Positions 51,062-59,499 of a DNA stretch of 64,000 nucleotides are shown piece by piece. Position 1 is the stretch's first letter. Every line of letters begins with the position of its first letter. Source of the DNA: Gemmatimonadota bacterium (GTDB lineage Bacteria; Gemmatimonadota; Gemmatimonadetes; Gemmatimonadales; Gemmatimonadaceae); NCBI GenBank assembly GCA_027307165.1, contig DAHUXM010000004.1, positions 62,001 through 126,000 of the forward strand. The letters are read 5' to 3'. Both the position numbers and the translations under genes were made by a program. The notes beneath the pieces were generated by a model, which worked only from the letters and a program-made list of their open reading frames with translations, was not told where the DNA came from and made no database searches.

Positions 51062-51403
51062 TTACGCGCCCGTGGTCGATGAGCTCGAGCCTGTTGAGCC
51101 CGAAGAGCCCGAAGTCGGGGTCGTCGGCGCGAACAGCGTAGCGAAGTTGTCGAGTTTGGTGTTGATGTTCATCAACTGCTCGACGCTCGAGAACTGCGCC
51201 AGCTGCGCAGCGAGATCCTTTCCGTCCATCGGATTCATAGGATCCTGGTTCTGCATTTCCGTCACGAGCAACTTGACGAACTGGTCCTTACCCATAGCAC
51301 CGCCTGCTGCGTTGGTGATCGCGTTGCTTGCCGAACCCGACGAGGAGTTCGGTGCGTTCGTATCACGCATCGGGGCGATGCCGCCAGCGGGCGCGGTAAT
51401 CAT
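51062..51403 (-). CDS. flgD: Hook-capping protein FlgD, minimal form
   Basis: 113 residues, against about 230 in enterics. The conserved N-terminal block MGKDQFVKLLVTEMQNQDPMNPMDGKDLAAQLAQFSSVEQLMNINTKLDNF is intact. After it only a Thr/Ser/Gly tail remains; the Tudor-like and fibronectin-like domains are missing. FlgD caps the growing hook. Loss of the C-terminal domains occurs in other phyla, so the gene is not necessarily broken. It overlaps the fliK end by four bases and lies 42 bases before flgE. Confidence 0.93.
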   Translation of the reverse strand: MITAPAGGIAPMRDTNAPNSSSGSASNAITNAAGGAMGKDQFVKLLVTEMQNQDPMNPMDGKDLAAQLAQFSSVEQLMNINTKLDNFATLFAPTTPTSGSSGSTGSSSSTTGA

Positions 51404-53022
51404 TTCTGTCTTCCTCCCTGCTGCTCTCTACGAGAGCGCTGTCGGGTCGCATCCGCGTCCTGTCGGTTGTCCCGGTAATTGAGCGAAGGGCGCCCGTTCT
51501 GGGCGCTCTGATCGCTGCCTTGGCGCGGGTTCCATCCCGGCCCTGAGCCAGCCGACGTGGATGCCACGTTGATGGCCGTTGCATCCAGTCCGTGCTGCTC
51601 CAATGCGTGCTGCAATTCGCCGACACGCAATGACATCTTGTCAGCGCGATTCGGATCTGCAACTGATATTGCCGTGTCCACGACGCCGGCACGCAGCTGA
51701 ACCGTGATCTTGTCGGAGCCTCCGGCTGCGTTGTCGACGTTGAGGGTCACCTGTGAGAGCGGTTGCGCTGGTGCCGCGTCGCGCGCATCCAGCAGCTTGC
51801 CGACCTTGTCGGCGGCATCGGTGCCGCTGGCGACCTGTACGGTCTGAGGCGTCTGCGCTCCGATGACCATCGGTTGCACCGGCGCAGCGACGTGTGCCAC
51901 CTGCGCTACCTGGGCAACCGATGCGACGCTTGCAACGCTAGCGACATCGGCTACCTTCGCGGTGGCACCCGTTATCGCGCTATCCTTCAGAATATCTCCG
52001 CGATCGCGCTGAGACATGTTGCCAGACATTCCGCCACCGTTGCCCGCCATTCCGTTACCAGCCATTCCGTTGCCGGACATCATCGTCATCTGGATCTGCG
52101 GCATTCCGGTGGATGCACTGCGGCCAACTCTGCTCAGCAAACCATTGAAGTTGTTGAGACTGTCGCTGTCGTCGCGCGAATTGTCAGTCACATTGCTCTG
52201 ATCCATCGCAATACCGATTGCGCGAGACACATTGTCATCGATGTTCAGAGTGTCGACGGGACTGCTGTCGCCCCACGCAGCGGCACCTCCGCGCGTCGGC
52301 ATCTCGATGTGACCCGGATCCTTGGGACCGAGCGTGCGAAGTCCTTCCTGAGCGGCGATCTGCGCCAGCTGCTGGAAGCCCGCGGTGTCGGTGTATCCCC
52401 CGTCGATGGTGACGTCCGCCGCAAGCCCGAGCGTGTGCTTGCTCGACTTGGTCCAGGTCACGACCTCGCCTGGATTCACTCGCCCCTGATCGTAGAGGTG
52501 ATCCTGTCGCGACTGAGTCCTGAATCCTTCCACGAGATTGACGTCCTTGCCGAACTCGTCATGCATCCGACTCACCACACGGGCAAGCCGCGTGCGGAAA
52601 TCCGGATTGAGCGCGTCGGCGTCGGCGTTGGGGGTGTCGACGGAAGTGGTGGCCGCGGCTGCGCGCGCTTCCGCGGCTGCAGCGAAGGCCGGCTTTCCGG
52701 CGTGAGCCCCGCTGCCGACGCCAGACGCGCCGGTCTTGGATGCTGCACTGGATGCTGCACTGGATGCAGTGCTTGATGCAGTGCTTGATGCGGCACTGGA
52801 CGAGGCCGTCGATGCAGGTGCGTCGAGCTCGGAGTTCGCGCCGTCGTTCTTCAGCTTCGCTGCGTGAGGTGCGGGTGCATGCATCGCTGTCGCGAGCGTT
52901 GCGGCGAATGCATTCGTACCGGACGGGCTGGGACCATCCGCATCGCGCCTCGAGCGCGACGACGTCGTCGGCTCCGCCGATGCAGGTTCTGAAGGAGCAA
53001 AATTGACTGGCAGCATACTCAT
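51400..53022 (-). CDS. fliK: FliK hook-length protein with an embedded M15 peptidase domain
   Basis: 540 residues in one frame. Residues 1-130 are low-complexity, with Ser/Ala repeats. Residues about 139-243 form a VanY/M15-type domain: LVEGFRTQSRQDHLYDQGR, then SKHTLGLAAD with candidate zinc ligands His196 and Asp203, then DPGHIEM with His238 and Asp235. Residues about 425-487 carry the Flg_hook domain of FliK (VTLNVDN, KITVQLRAGVVDTAISV, LRVGELQHALEQHGL). Position between motE and flgD is the normal fliK place. M15 enzymes cut peptide bonds in peptidoglycan or its precursors. FliK is exported, so such a domain could act on the wall. The combination is unknown to me. Confidence 0.85.
   Translation of the reverse strand: MSMLPVNFAPSEPASAEPTTSSRSRRDADGPSPSGTNAFAATLATAMHAPAPHAAKLKNDGANSELDAPASTASSSAASSTASSTASSAASSAASKTGASGVGSGAHAGKPAFAAAAEARAAAATTSVDTPNADADALNPDFRTRLARVVSRMHDEFGKDVNLVEGFRTQSRQDHLYDQGRVNPGEVVTWTKSSKHTLGLAADVTIDGGYTDTAGFQQLAQIAAQEGLRTLGPKDPGHIEMPTRGGAAAWGDSSPVDTLNIDDNVSRAIGIAMDQSNVTDNSRDDSDSLNNFNGLLSRVGRSASTGMPQIQMTMMSGNGMAGNGMAGNGGGMSGNMSQRDRGDILKDSAITGATAKVADVASVASVASVAQVAQVAHVAAPVQPMVIGAQTPQTVQVASGTDAADKVGKLLDARDAAPAQPLSQVTLNVDNAAGGSDKITVQLRAGVVDTAISVADPNRADKMSLRVGELQHALEQHGLDATAINVASTSAGSGPGWNPRQGSDQSAQNGRPSLNYRDNRQDADATRQRSRREQQGGRQK
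52739..52798. repeat. 12-base tandem repeat in the fliK linker
   Basis: Five consecutive 12-base units, starting GATGCTGCACTG and GATGCAGTGCTT, with one to three changes between them. They encode alternating Ser/Ala tetrapeptides just before the peptidase domain. Unit length is a multiple of three, so gain or loss of copies would keep the frame and change linker length. Confidence 0.7.
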
Positions 53023-53702
53023 TCCGTGCCTCCGCTGGATGCGGTGCGAAGCGTTGCCTGCAGGATCAGCGCGGCGCGCTGCGTCGGGAAGGACCCAAGA
53101 ATGGCGGCCTGTTGCTTGCTCGATAGCGAGCCCAGTATCGCGCGAACATCGTTGTCATCCATCTGCTCGAGCACACGCGCGGCATCCTTGGGCTGCATCG
53201 CGCCAAATACCTGCGCCAGGCGTCGGCCGATGAGCGAATCTGTCGCGGGCCTGATTGGCCGAACCACCGGTTTGGGTGCAGCGCCGCCGGACTGGGCAGT
53301 CGATGCAAGCTTCGCATTCGGCGTTTGCGTCGCAGAAGCTGGCCGGCCGGACCCGGCTGCCTTGTCCTGCGCGGAAGCGACATCATGGCTTGCTGGCGGC
53401 GGTGCCGTAGCGCCGGATCCTGCTGGCGCCCCCGCCGGCGCGCTGGCACCAGAAGGGCCCGCGGCATTCGGATTGGCCGTCTGCGCATTCGCGACGGCAT
53501 TGACGGAGTTGGTCGAGTCGGCCGGCGTTGCGGCAATGCTGTCCTTCGCCGCCCGAGTCGAATCCGGTTTCTGACTCGCCGCCGCCATCTTGTCGGTTTT
53601 CGCCGAAGCCACCGGCTTCGGCGCGCGAACCATCACCACTCCGGTTGCGATACCGAGGCTGAGTCCGAATGACGCGATGAATGGAATTAGAAGTTTCTTC
53701 AT
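53019..53702 (-). CDS. motE: MotE-like protein with MgtE N-terminal domain
   Basis: 227 residues. A membrane or signal helix at the start (LLIPFIASFGLSLGIATGVVMV) is followed by a 115-residue Ala/Pro/Ser-rich stretch. The MgtE_N-like domain is at 140-225 (SLIGRRLAQVFGAMQPKDAARVLEQMDDNDVRAILGSLSSKQQAAILGSFPTQRAALI). This layout and its place between fliJ and fliK match the MotE family, periplasmic proteins thought to help stator or motor assembly. It overlaps both neighbours by four bases. Confidence 0.82.
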   Translation of the reverse strand: MKKLLIPFIASFGLSLGIATGVVMVRAPKPVASAKTDKMAAASQKPDSTRAAKDSIAATPADSTNSVNAVANAQTANPNAAGPSGASAPAGAPAGSGATAPPPASHDVASAQDKAAGSGRPASATQTPNAKLASTAQSGGAAPKPVVRPIRPATDSLIGRRLAQVFGAMQPKDAARVLEQMDDNDVRAILGSLSSKQQAAILGSFPTQRAALILQATLRTASSGGTE

Positions 53703-54139
53703 TGCCCGTTGTCGTTGTGCACGAAGCGGGAGAGCGCAATATCATCCATCGCTCTCCGGTCTGTCTGCTCCGCAGTTGCGCGATATGTCTCTTCGTGACG
53801 CTCACGAAGACGATCCAGGACGCGGCGATCCTTGAACGCTGCGGTAAGTGCTTCCTGCACCTGCGAGACGCTGTTGTTCGCTGCGCTGACGGTATCGTTC
53901 GCGCCGGCGATCCTGTCGTCGAGTTGCTGCATCATGAATGCGAGATTTGCGAGCTCGCCAACCGAGTGGCTCTCACCTTCCCTCACGGCTTCCGAGCCAG
54001 CTGCCCGCTCCGCGCGCAGCCCGTTGAGCGCGTCCTTCGCCTCGCGTTCAGCTCCGAGAGCGGCGGCCAGTTGAGTTGCGAGATGACGCTCCTGCTTCTC
54101 TCGGAGATCCAGAACCTGCTGAAGACGAAAACGAAACAT
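53699..54139 (-). CDS. fliJ: Flagellar export protein FliJ
   Basis: 146 residues from MFRFRLQQVLDLREKQE, the usual FliJ start; a longer frame runs back into fliI and is not used. The protein is almost entirely a helical coiled coil (REAKDALNGLRAERAAG, LDDRIAGANDTVSAANNSVSQVQEALTAAF). FliJ is the central stalk of the FliI ATPase ring and contacts FlhA. It begins two bases after fliI. Confidence 0.93.
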   Translation of the reverse strand: MFRFRLQQVLDLREKQERHLATQLAAALGAEREAKDALNGLRAERAAGSEAVREGESHSVGELANLAFMMQQLDDRIAGANDTVSAANNSVSQVQEALTAAFKDRRVLDRLRERHEETYRATAEQTDRRAMDDIALSRFVHNDNGQ

Positions 54140-54141
54140 CG

Positions 54142-55476
54142 TTACGCCGCCTGCCGGTTGGAGGCCGTGATGCGTGCCGCGAGATCGCGCATTGTCGCAT
54201 GTGTCTCGCCGATAGTCGTGGTCTCGTCTGCACGCTGCCGCAGCAGCGACAGCACGGCTTCGCGATGCTCCACAGCGGAGTCCACTGTCGCACTCGTTCC
54301 TTTCTGGTACGCGCCCACGAGTATGAGATCTTCCTTCTCGCGATACGTTGCCTCGGTGCGCAGAATCGTCTCGGCCGCCGTACGATGGGCCGGCGACACC
54401 ACCTGATCCCGAACTCGGCTCTTGCTGTCGAGTATGTCGATGGAAGGAAAGTGTCCTGCCGATGCCAGCTTGCGGGTCAGCACTATGTGGCCGTCGAGTA
54501 TGGAGCGCGTTGCGTCGGCAACCGGTTCGTTGAAATCGTCGCCATCCACGAGCACCGTGTAAATGCCGGTGATGCCGCCGACGCGCGCATTCCCTGCACG
54601 CTCGAGAAGACGCGGTAGTGACGCGAATACGGAAGGCGGGTACCCCTTTGTGGTCGGTGGCTCCCCAGTTGCCAGCCCGATCTCGCGCCACGCCATCGCT
54701 ACACGCGTAACTGAATCGAGCATCAGCATCACTTGCTTGCCCTGGTCGCGAAAATACTCGGCGATTGCAGTCGCCACGAGCGCGCCACGGGCGCGAACCA
54801 GCGCAGCCTGATCGCCGGTAGCGACAATGATTACGGAGCGCGCAAGTCCTTCCTCGCCAAGCGAATGCTCGATGAAGTCGCGTACCTCGCGGCCACGCTC
54901 GCCAAGTAGTGCGATCACGTTCACGTCCGCCTTGGCGTGCCGTGCGATCATGCCCAGAAGGGTGCTCTTTCCGACACCCGATCCGGCAAATATTCCGACG
55001 CGCTGGCCACGGCCGATGGTGAGCATCCCGTCGATTGCGCGAACGCCCGTCTCCAGTGGCTCGTTGATCATGCGCCGCTCGAGTGGATTCGGAGGCTCGG
55101 CTGCAAGCGGAACGCGGTCTGTGAATTCGATCGGGCCCTTGTCGTCGATTGGATGCCCGAGCCCATTCAGAACGCGACCCAGCAGCGACGGCCCGACATC
55201 GACACCGAAGGAGCGGCCAAGAGGCTGAACGAAGCTTCCAGCGTGCAGTCCGTCGAGCTCGCCGAGCGGCATCAGGATGACGTTGTCTTCGTGGAAACCC
55301 ACGACTTCCGCCAGCACCGATCTGTCGTCCGTCAAGCTCGTGACACGACAGAGCTCGCCGACGCCCACGTCGATTCCCGTTGCCTCGATGACGAGACCAA
55401 CGACTCGTGTGACGCGACCATAGCGATCGAATCGCGGCGTATCCGCAACGACATCCGCGACGGTATCAGGCAACAT
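54142..55476 (-). CDS. fliI: Flagellum-specific ATPase FliI
   Basis: 444 residues. Walker A is GSGVGKST at 165-172. Other conserved blocks are VIALLGERGREVRDFIE, MLMLDSVTRVAMAWREIGLATGEPPTTKGYPPSVFASLPRLLERAG and GITGIYTVLVDGDDFNEPVADATRSILDGHIVLTRKLA. It is a hexameric ATPase, related to F1-beta, that energises type III export. It overlaps the fliH end by 11 bases. Confidence 0.97.
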   Translation of the reverse strand: MLPDTVADVVADTPRFDRYGRVTRVVGLVIEATGIDVGVGELCRVTSLTDDRSVLAEVVGFHEDNVILMPLGELDGLHAGSFVQPLGRSFGVDVGPSLLGRVLNGLGHPIDDKGPIEFTDRVPLAAEPPNPLERRMINEPLETGVRAIDGMLTIGRGQRVGIFAGSGVGKSTLLGMIARHAKADVNVIALLGERGREVRDFIEHSLGEEGLARSVIIVATGDQAALVRARGALVATAIAEYFRDQGKQVMLMLDSVTRVAMAWREIGLATGEPPTTKGYPPSVFASLPRLLERAGNARVGGITGIYTVLVDGDDFNEPVADATRSILDGHIVLTRKLASAGHFPSIDILDSKSRVRDQVVSPAHRTAAETILRTEATYREKEDLILVGAYQKGTSATVDSAVEHREAVLSLLRQRADETTTIGETHATMRDLAARITASNRQAA

Positions 55477-56137
55477 TGTCCGTCAACTTTCTGTAGAGTC
55501 GTTCAAGTGCCGTATCGACGCGGCCGTCCACGATTCTCTCGCGTCCCTCAACGACACAGCCACCCGGTTGAATACGCGAGTCTGCCAGCCACCGAACGTC
55601 ACGATTCGGCGCGATCGGAACAGGCTCGCCGCCAGTCGGGGTGGGGTGCGACAGAAGCGATAGATCGTGTGGATTTACACGAACGCGCATCGGCTGATCG
55701 ATCGGAAATTCCGCCAGCGCTCGCTTGACCAGATCTGCGACGGACGCCGCGTCGGTGCGCAGTTCACGTCCAACTATGTGACGCGCCACAGTAACGGCGA
55801 GAGCCGCAATGTTTTCGGTAACACATTCCTGCCACTTGGATTCGCTGGTGCGAATCGTGTCGAGTGCCTGCTCGGCTGCCGCGACCGCATTGCGCAGGCG
55901 TGTCGCCTCCGCCAGCTCGCCATCCAGCCTGCCGGCGTCGTAGCCCGCTGACTGCGCCTCCACCAGGCGCTGCTCCAGCTCGATACGAGCATGCGCTTCC
56001 TGCTCCATCTGCGACGCGGGCTGCGAGTTGACAGCGGTCGTCCAGGTGAGTGTCGCCATGTCATCCGGGGCCCATCGCGCCGGATTTGCGGGCAGCGCAT
56101 CGGCCGCAAGCACTCCGGGCCTATTCGATGAACGCAT
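55466..56137 (-). CDS. fliH: Flagellar assembly protein FliH
   Basis: 223 residues from MRSSNRPGVLAAD, 17 bases inside the fliG end; a second ATG at 56059 would give 197 residues. A coiled coil (EQEAHARIELEQRLVEAQSAGYDAGRLDGELAEATRLRNAVAAAEQAL) leads to the C-terminal domain (ITALAVTVARHIVGRELRTD, RVRVNPHDLSLL, GGCVVEGRERIVDGRVDTALERLYRKL). It regulates FliI and tethers it to the C-ring. The longer start is preferred because it couples to fliG and has the usual FliH opening. Confidence 0.9.
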   Translation of the reverse strand: MRSSNRPGVLAADALPANPARWAPDDMATLTWTTAVNSQPASQMEQEAHARIELEQRLVEAQSAGYDAGRLDGELAEATRLRNAVAAAEQALDTIRTSESKWQECVTENIAALAVTVARHIVGRELRTDAASVADLVKRALAEFPIDQPMRVRVNPHDLSLLSHPTPTGGEPVPIAPNRDVRWLADSRIQPGGCVVEGRERIVDGRVDTALERLYRKLTDNVA

Positions 56138-57182
56138 CTTCCGAGGCTCCGGCACCGATGGTGATTTCTCCGGCCGCTTCGAGCGCCCGAACCTGTGCGA
56201 CGATCTGCGCCTGGGCCGCTTCCACATCGCGGACGCGAACGGCGCCGAGCATCGATATCTCTTCCTTGAGCGCCGTGACCGCGCGTGCCGACATGCCGGC
56301 CATGATGCGCTCGCGCATCTCTTCCTTTGCGGTCTTGAGTGCCAGCGATAGAGTACGGGCGTCGATCTCGCGCAGCAGTCGCTGCAACGAGCGGTCGTCC
56401 AGCTTGCCCACGTCGTCGAAGACGAACATGAGGTTCTTGATCTGCTCGCAAAGCTGCGTGTCCCGCTCGCCGATGTGATCAAGCAGGTCTTTCTCGAGCG
56501 AGCCCGAGACATGGTTGAGCACGCTCGCAACCGCATCGGGTCCACCAGCCGCGCGCAAGCCGCGAGTGAAGCTGAGATCGGTCTCGTTGCTGAGAGCCTT
56601 CTCAACCAGCAGCATCATGTCGGGGGCCACCTTTTCCATGCAGCCGATGCGGTACATGACCTCGCCGCCGAGCGACGGATCCAGGTCGCGCAGAATCGTC
56701 GCGGTCTGTTGCGGCTCGAGATGAGCGAGAACAAGCGCGATCGTCTGAGGATGCTCGCCGCGCAGCGTCGTCGCGAGCTGCTGCGGGTCAGCGCTCCGTA
56801 GCCGGTGCAAGCCAGCCGAGTCTGCCAGCTGCGACTGAATTCGCGTCAGCGTCGCGCTGGCTCTGTGACTGCCGAACGCCTTTTCCAGAACCTCACCAGC
56901 ATAGCTGATACCGCCCTGGGCGATCGAGTCGACGGCGAGTGCCATCTGCATCCACTCGGTCAGGACTGCTTCGACGGTGCCCGCGCTCACCTGTTCCATC
57001 TGCGCGATATGGAAGCTGATCTCCTCAGCCTCTTCGGGGGTGAGCGACTGCGTCAGCTTCACCGCCTCATCAGCGCCGAGCGACATGCACAACACCGCGA
57101 CCTTCTGCGGTCCGGTCAGGTCGGCAGCGGTGAGTTTCGCAACGCTCTTCTTTTCTTCCACCGGCACTACTGCGGTTCCCAT
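56121..57182 (-). CDS. fliG: Flagellar motor switch protein FliG
   Basis: 353 residues. LTGPQKVAVLCMSLGADEAVKLTQSLTPEEAEEISFHIAQM at the N-terminus, GEHPQTIALVLAHLEPQQTATIL with the EHPQ motif in the middle, and the charged C-terminal torque helix region (DDRSLQRLLREIDARTLSLALKTAKEEMRERIMAGMSARAVTALKEEI). FliG is the rotor component that interacts with MotA. Genes fliF and fliG lie back to back. Confidence 0.97.
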   Translation of the reverse strand: MGTAVVPVEEKKSVAKLTAADLTGPQKVAVLCMSLGADEAVKLTQSLTPEEAEEISFHIAQMEQVSAGTVEAVLTEWMQMALAVDSIAQGGISYAGEVLEKAFGSHRASATLTRIQSQLADSAGLHRLRSADPQQLATTLRGEHPQTIALVLAHLEPQQTATILRDLDPSLGGEVMYRIGCMEKVAPDMMLLVEKALSNETDLSFTRGLRAAGGPDAVASVLNHVSGSLEKDLLDHIGERDTQLCEQIKNLMFVFDDVGKLDDRSLQRLLREIDARTLSLALKTAKEEMRERIMAGMSARAVTALKEEISMLGAVRVRDVEAAQAQIVAQVRALEAAGEITIGAGASEDAFIE

Positions 57183-58766
57183 TTATACAGCTTCCTTGAG
57201 CCACGCACGTACAACGCGGGTCGAGACTTCAGGCTTGGCCGCGATGGTTGCCGCTACGCGACCGCGGGTTTGATTCTGTTCCGGAAACGAGAGCGGTTGA
57301 GGCGGAGGCTGAACTGCGTAGCTCTGATGCTGCTGATGCGCGTTCGCGGAGATCGCGTTAGCCATGTCGTGCGCCGCAGTGGAGAACTGGTTGGAGTGTT
57401 GCCCGCCAGGTGCAGGAAGCGCGAGCGGAGCGTACGCCGAGCGTGAGTTCGATGCGGGTAGAGACTTGATCGCCTTGATGAGCATCATCGCGACGATGAA
57501 GAGCACCAGAATGGCAAACACGGAGATCGCCGGCTTCTGGAATTGCTGAACGGTATTGATGATCGTCTGTGGCGCCGTCTTCTCCACGTCCGCGACAGGC
57601 GCCGCGTCGAAGTGGGTCGCGACTACCGTGACGACGTCACCGCGTGTGCTGTCAGCTCCCACGGCACCGCGGATAAGCGATTCTATGCGCGCGATCTCTT
57701 CTGGAGTGCGCGCAACATATGTCGGCTTCGCGTTGGGGCCTGCATTAGCCGGCGGCGGAATCATGCGGTCATTCAGCAGAACGGCAACCGACAGTCTCTT
57801 GATGTTCCCGATCGCTCCGGAGAAGTTCTCGGTGACCTTGGAATTGTCATAGCTCATTGCGACGTTCGACGACGCAGCGCCGCCCTGCGCTCCAGGCGTG
57901 ATCTCGTAACGCTGCTCCGTGCTGGTGGCCTGCTTGTCAGGATCCACGAGCTGCGATGACCGCTCGATCTTGTCGAAGTTGAGCGCGGCGGATACGCGAA
58001 CGCGCGCATTGCCGCTGCCTACGATGTCGTCGACCAGGCTTTCCGCCTTGGTCTGTAGATATCCCTCGACCTCGCGCTGGGTCGAAAGCTGCGCGTTCGT
58101 AAGGGAAGCCATCGAGCCATCGTCCGGAGTGGACAGCATTCTTCCGGCATCGTCGAGTATCGTCACGTGGTCCGCCGTTATCCCGTCCACGCTGCCCGCC
58201 ACGAGATGCGCGATACCCTGCACGACATCCTGCGATGGTGCGGCGCCACCGGTCTTCAACACAACTGATGCATTCGCCGGCTTGTCCTGAGAACGGAACG
58301 TCGCCTGCTCGTGCAGCGCGAGATGAACCTGCGCCGACTGCACTCCCGTCATCTTGCCGATCGTGCGCTCGAGCTCTCCTTCGAGTGCGCGCCTGTAATT
58401 GATTCGCTGCGTGAAGTCAGTCATTCCCCACGACGGCTGATCGAACAGCTCCATGCCGGGACGTCCCGCCGACGGAAGCCCAGCCTGCGCCAGCGTCACC
58501 CGCGCACGTGCAACGTCGTTGGCGCTCACCAGAATGTCGCTGCCGCCACGATCCAGCTTGAACCCGATGCCGGCAGCCGTGAGCTTGTCCGTCATCTGTC
58601 CGACCGTCTCGATCGGCTGATTGGTGAAGGCCGGTACCCAGTCCGGCGCCGTGGCCCACTTCGATACACCGAAAATCACCGCGGCCACGCCAACGCCCAC
58701 CATCAACAACATGGCACGTTGGCGACCGCCGATGCGGTCGAGCATGTCCTGAATTGCGTCAGCCAC
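57183..58766 (-). CDS. fliF: Flagellar MS-ring protein FliF
   Basis: 527 residues from a GTG at 58766. Two membrane helices lie at about 18-36 and 405-430 (FAILVLFIVAMMLIKAI). Between them are the ring-building domains: DVARARVTLAQAGLPSAG, LEGELERTIGKMTGVQSAQVHLALHE, SVVLKTGGAAPSQDVVQGIAHLVAGSVDGI. The C-terminal tail binds FliG. The MS ring is the base on which the motor and export gate assemble. The gene lies 23 bases after fliE. Confidence 0.96.
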   Translation of the reverse strand: MADAIQDMLDRIGGRQRAMLLMVGVGVAAVIFGVSKWATAPDWVPAFTNQPIETVGQMTDKLTAAGIGFKLDRGGSDILVSANDVARARVTLAQAGLPSAGRPGMELFDQPSWGMTDFTQRINYRRALEGELERTIGKMTGVQSAQVHLALHEQATFRSQDKPANASVVLKTGGAAPSQDVVQGIAHLVAGSVDGITADHVTILDDAGRMLSTPDDGSMASLTNAQLSTQREVEGYLQTKAESLVDDIVGSGNARVRVSAALNFDKIERSSQLVDPDKQATSTEQRYEITPGAQGGAASSNVAMSYDNSKVTENFSGAIGNIKRLSVAVLLNDRMIPPPANAGPNAKPTYVARTPEEIARIESLIRGAVGADSTRGDVVTVVATHFDAAPVADVEKTAPQTIINTVQQFQKPAISVFAILVLFIVAMMLIKAIKSLPASNSRSAYAPLALPAPGGQHSNQFSTAAHDMANAISANAHQQHQSYAVQPPPQPLSFPEQNQTRGRVAATIAAKPEVSTRVVRAWLKEAV

Positions 58767-58789
58767 GGCTTATAATCCCCGGTTCTCGA

Positions 58790-59116
58790 TCACGATTGCA
58801 TGCTGATCAACGTCCGATACGCATCCTGGAACTTGTTGCGCACCTGTACCAACATCTCCAGCGAAATCGACGCTTCCTCGGAAGCGGCCATCACCTGGTG
58901 CAGCTCGACCGGCTCGCCACGCGCAAAACGCTGCGCATAGTCAGCGGCCACGTCCTGCTGGTCCGAAACGTTGTTGACGAGTCCCTTGAGCGTATCGCCG
59001 AAGCTCGTCCCGCTCGCGCTACCACCACGGTCCTGCAACACCGGTATCTGTTTCGCACCGGTGTCCAGTCCAGTACTCGCGATCGCGTTGCTTATCCCGC
59101 CAATTGGATTCGACAT
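58790..59116 (-). CDS. fliE: Hook-basal body protein FliE
   Basis: 108 residues from MSNPIGGISNAIAS. FGDTLKGLVNNVSDQQDVAADYAQRFARGEPVELHQVMAASEEASISLEMLVQVRNKFQDAYRTLISMQ is the FliE signature. It joins the MS ring to the rod. It is preceded by an unknown small gene instead of flgC directly, with seven bases between them. Confidence 0.95.
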   Translation of the reverse strand: MSNPIGGISNAIASTGLDTGAKQIPVLQDRGGSASGTSFGDTLKGLVNNVSDQQDVAADYAQRFARGEPVELHQVMAASEEASISLEMLVQVRNKFQDAYRTLISMQS

Positions 59117-59123
59117 TGGATTC

Positions 59124-59483
59124 TCAGGCCTTGATGTCCAGACGTCCGCCACGCAGGATCGGCGCTGGTGCCGGACCCTGCGACGAGCTCGTGCGGCCGT
59201 ACGTCAACGGCCCCATCGTTCCCGCCTTCATGAAGAACGAGCGCTCTTCCTTGCTCAACACGCTCCACAGATCCTGATCCACGCCACTCGGCGCCGTTCC
59301 GGAGTTCAGTTGTGCCGTGCGGGCCGCTGCGTCGCTCTTGATCGCGTTAGCGAGCGACTTTGGATCCATCGCTGCGACGTCGCTCGACGTGGGCGGCGCC
59401 TGACGCGGCACGCCCGCACTCGGACGCGTTACGCCCGTTGCGTATGGATTGAACCCGCCGCCGCCAATTCCGTTGATCGCCAT
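59124..59483 (-). CDS. Unknown small protein between flgC and fliE
   Basis: 119 residues, no signal peptide and no membrane helix. The N-terminal 45 residues are Gly/Pro-rich (INGIGGGGFNPYATG). A helical part follows (DPKSLANAIKSDAAARTAQL), and the region DLWSVLSKEERSFFMKAGTMGPLTYG looks compact and conserved in character. The C-terminus is again Pro/Arg-rich. It lies in the middle of the rod operon with gaps of 7 and 16 bases, in a place where flgC and fliE are normally adjacent. A role in rod or export assembly is a guess from position only. No named family recognised. Confidence 0.75.
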   Translation of the reverse strand: MAINGIGGGGFNPYATGVTRPSAGVPRQAPPTSSDVAAMDPKSLANAIKSDAAARTAQLNSGTAPSGVDQDLWSVLSKEERSFFMKAGTMGPLTYGRTSSSQGPAPAPILRGGRLDIKA

Positions 59484-59499
59484 TCTGTTCGCTTGTGGC

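Noticed and set aside
55466-56605. A long fliH start far inside fliG
   Set aside because: The extra 150 residues are the shadow of fliG; the start at 56137 couples to the fliG stop and gives a normal FliH.
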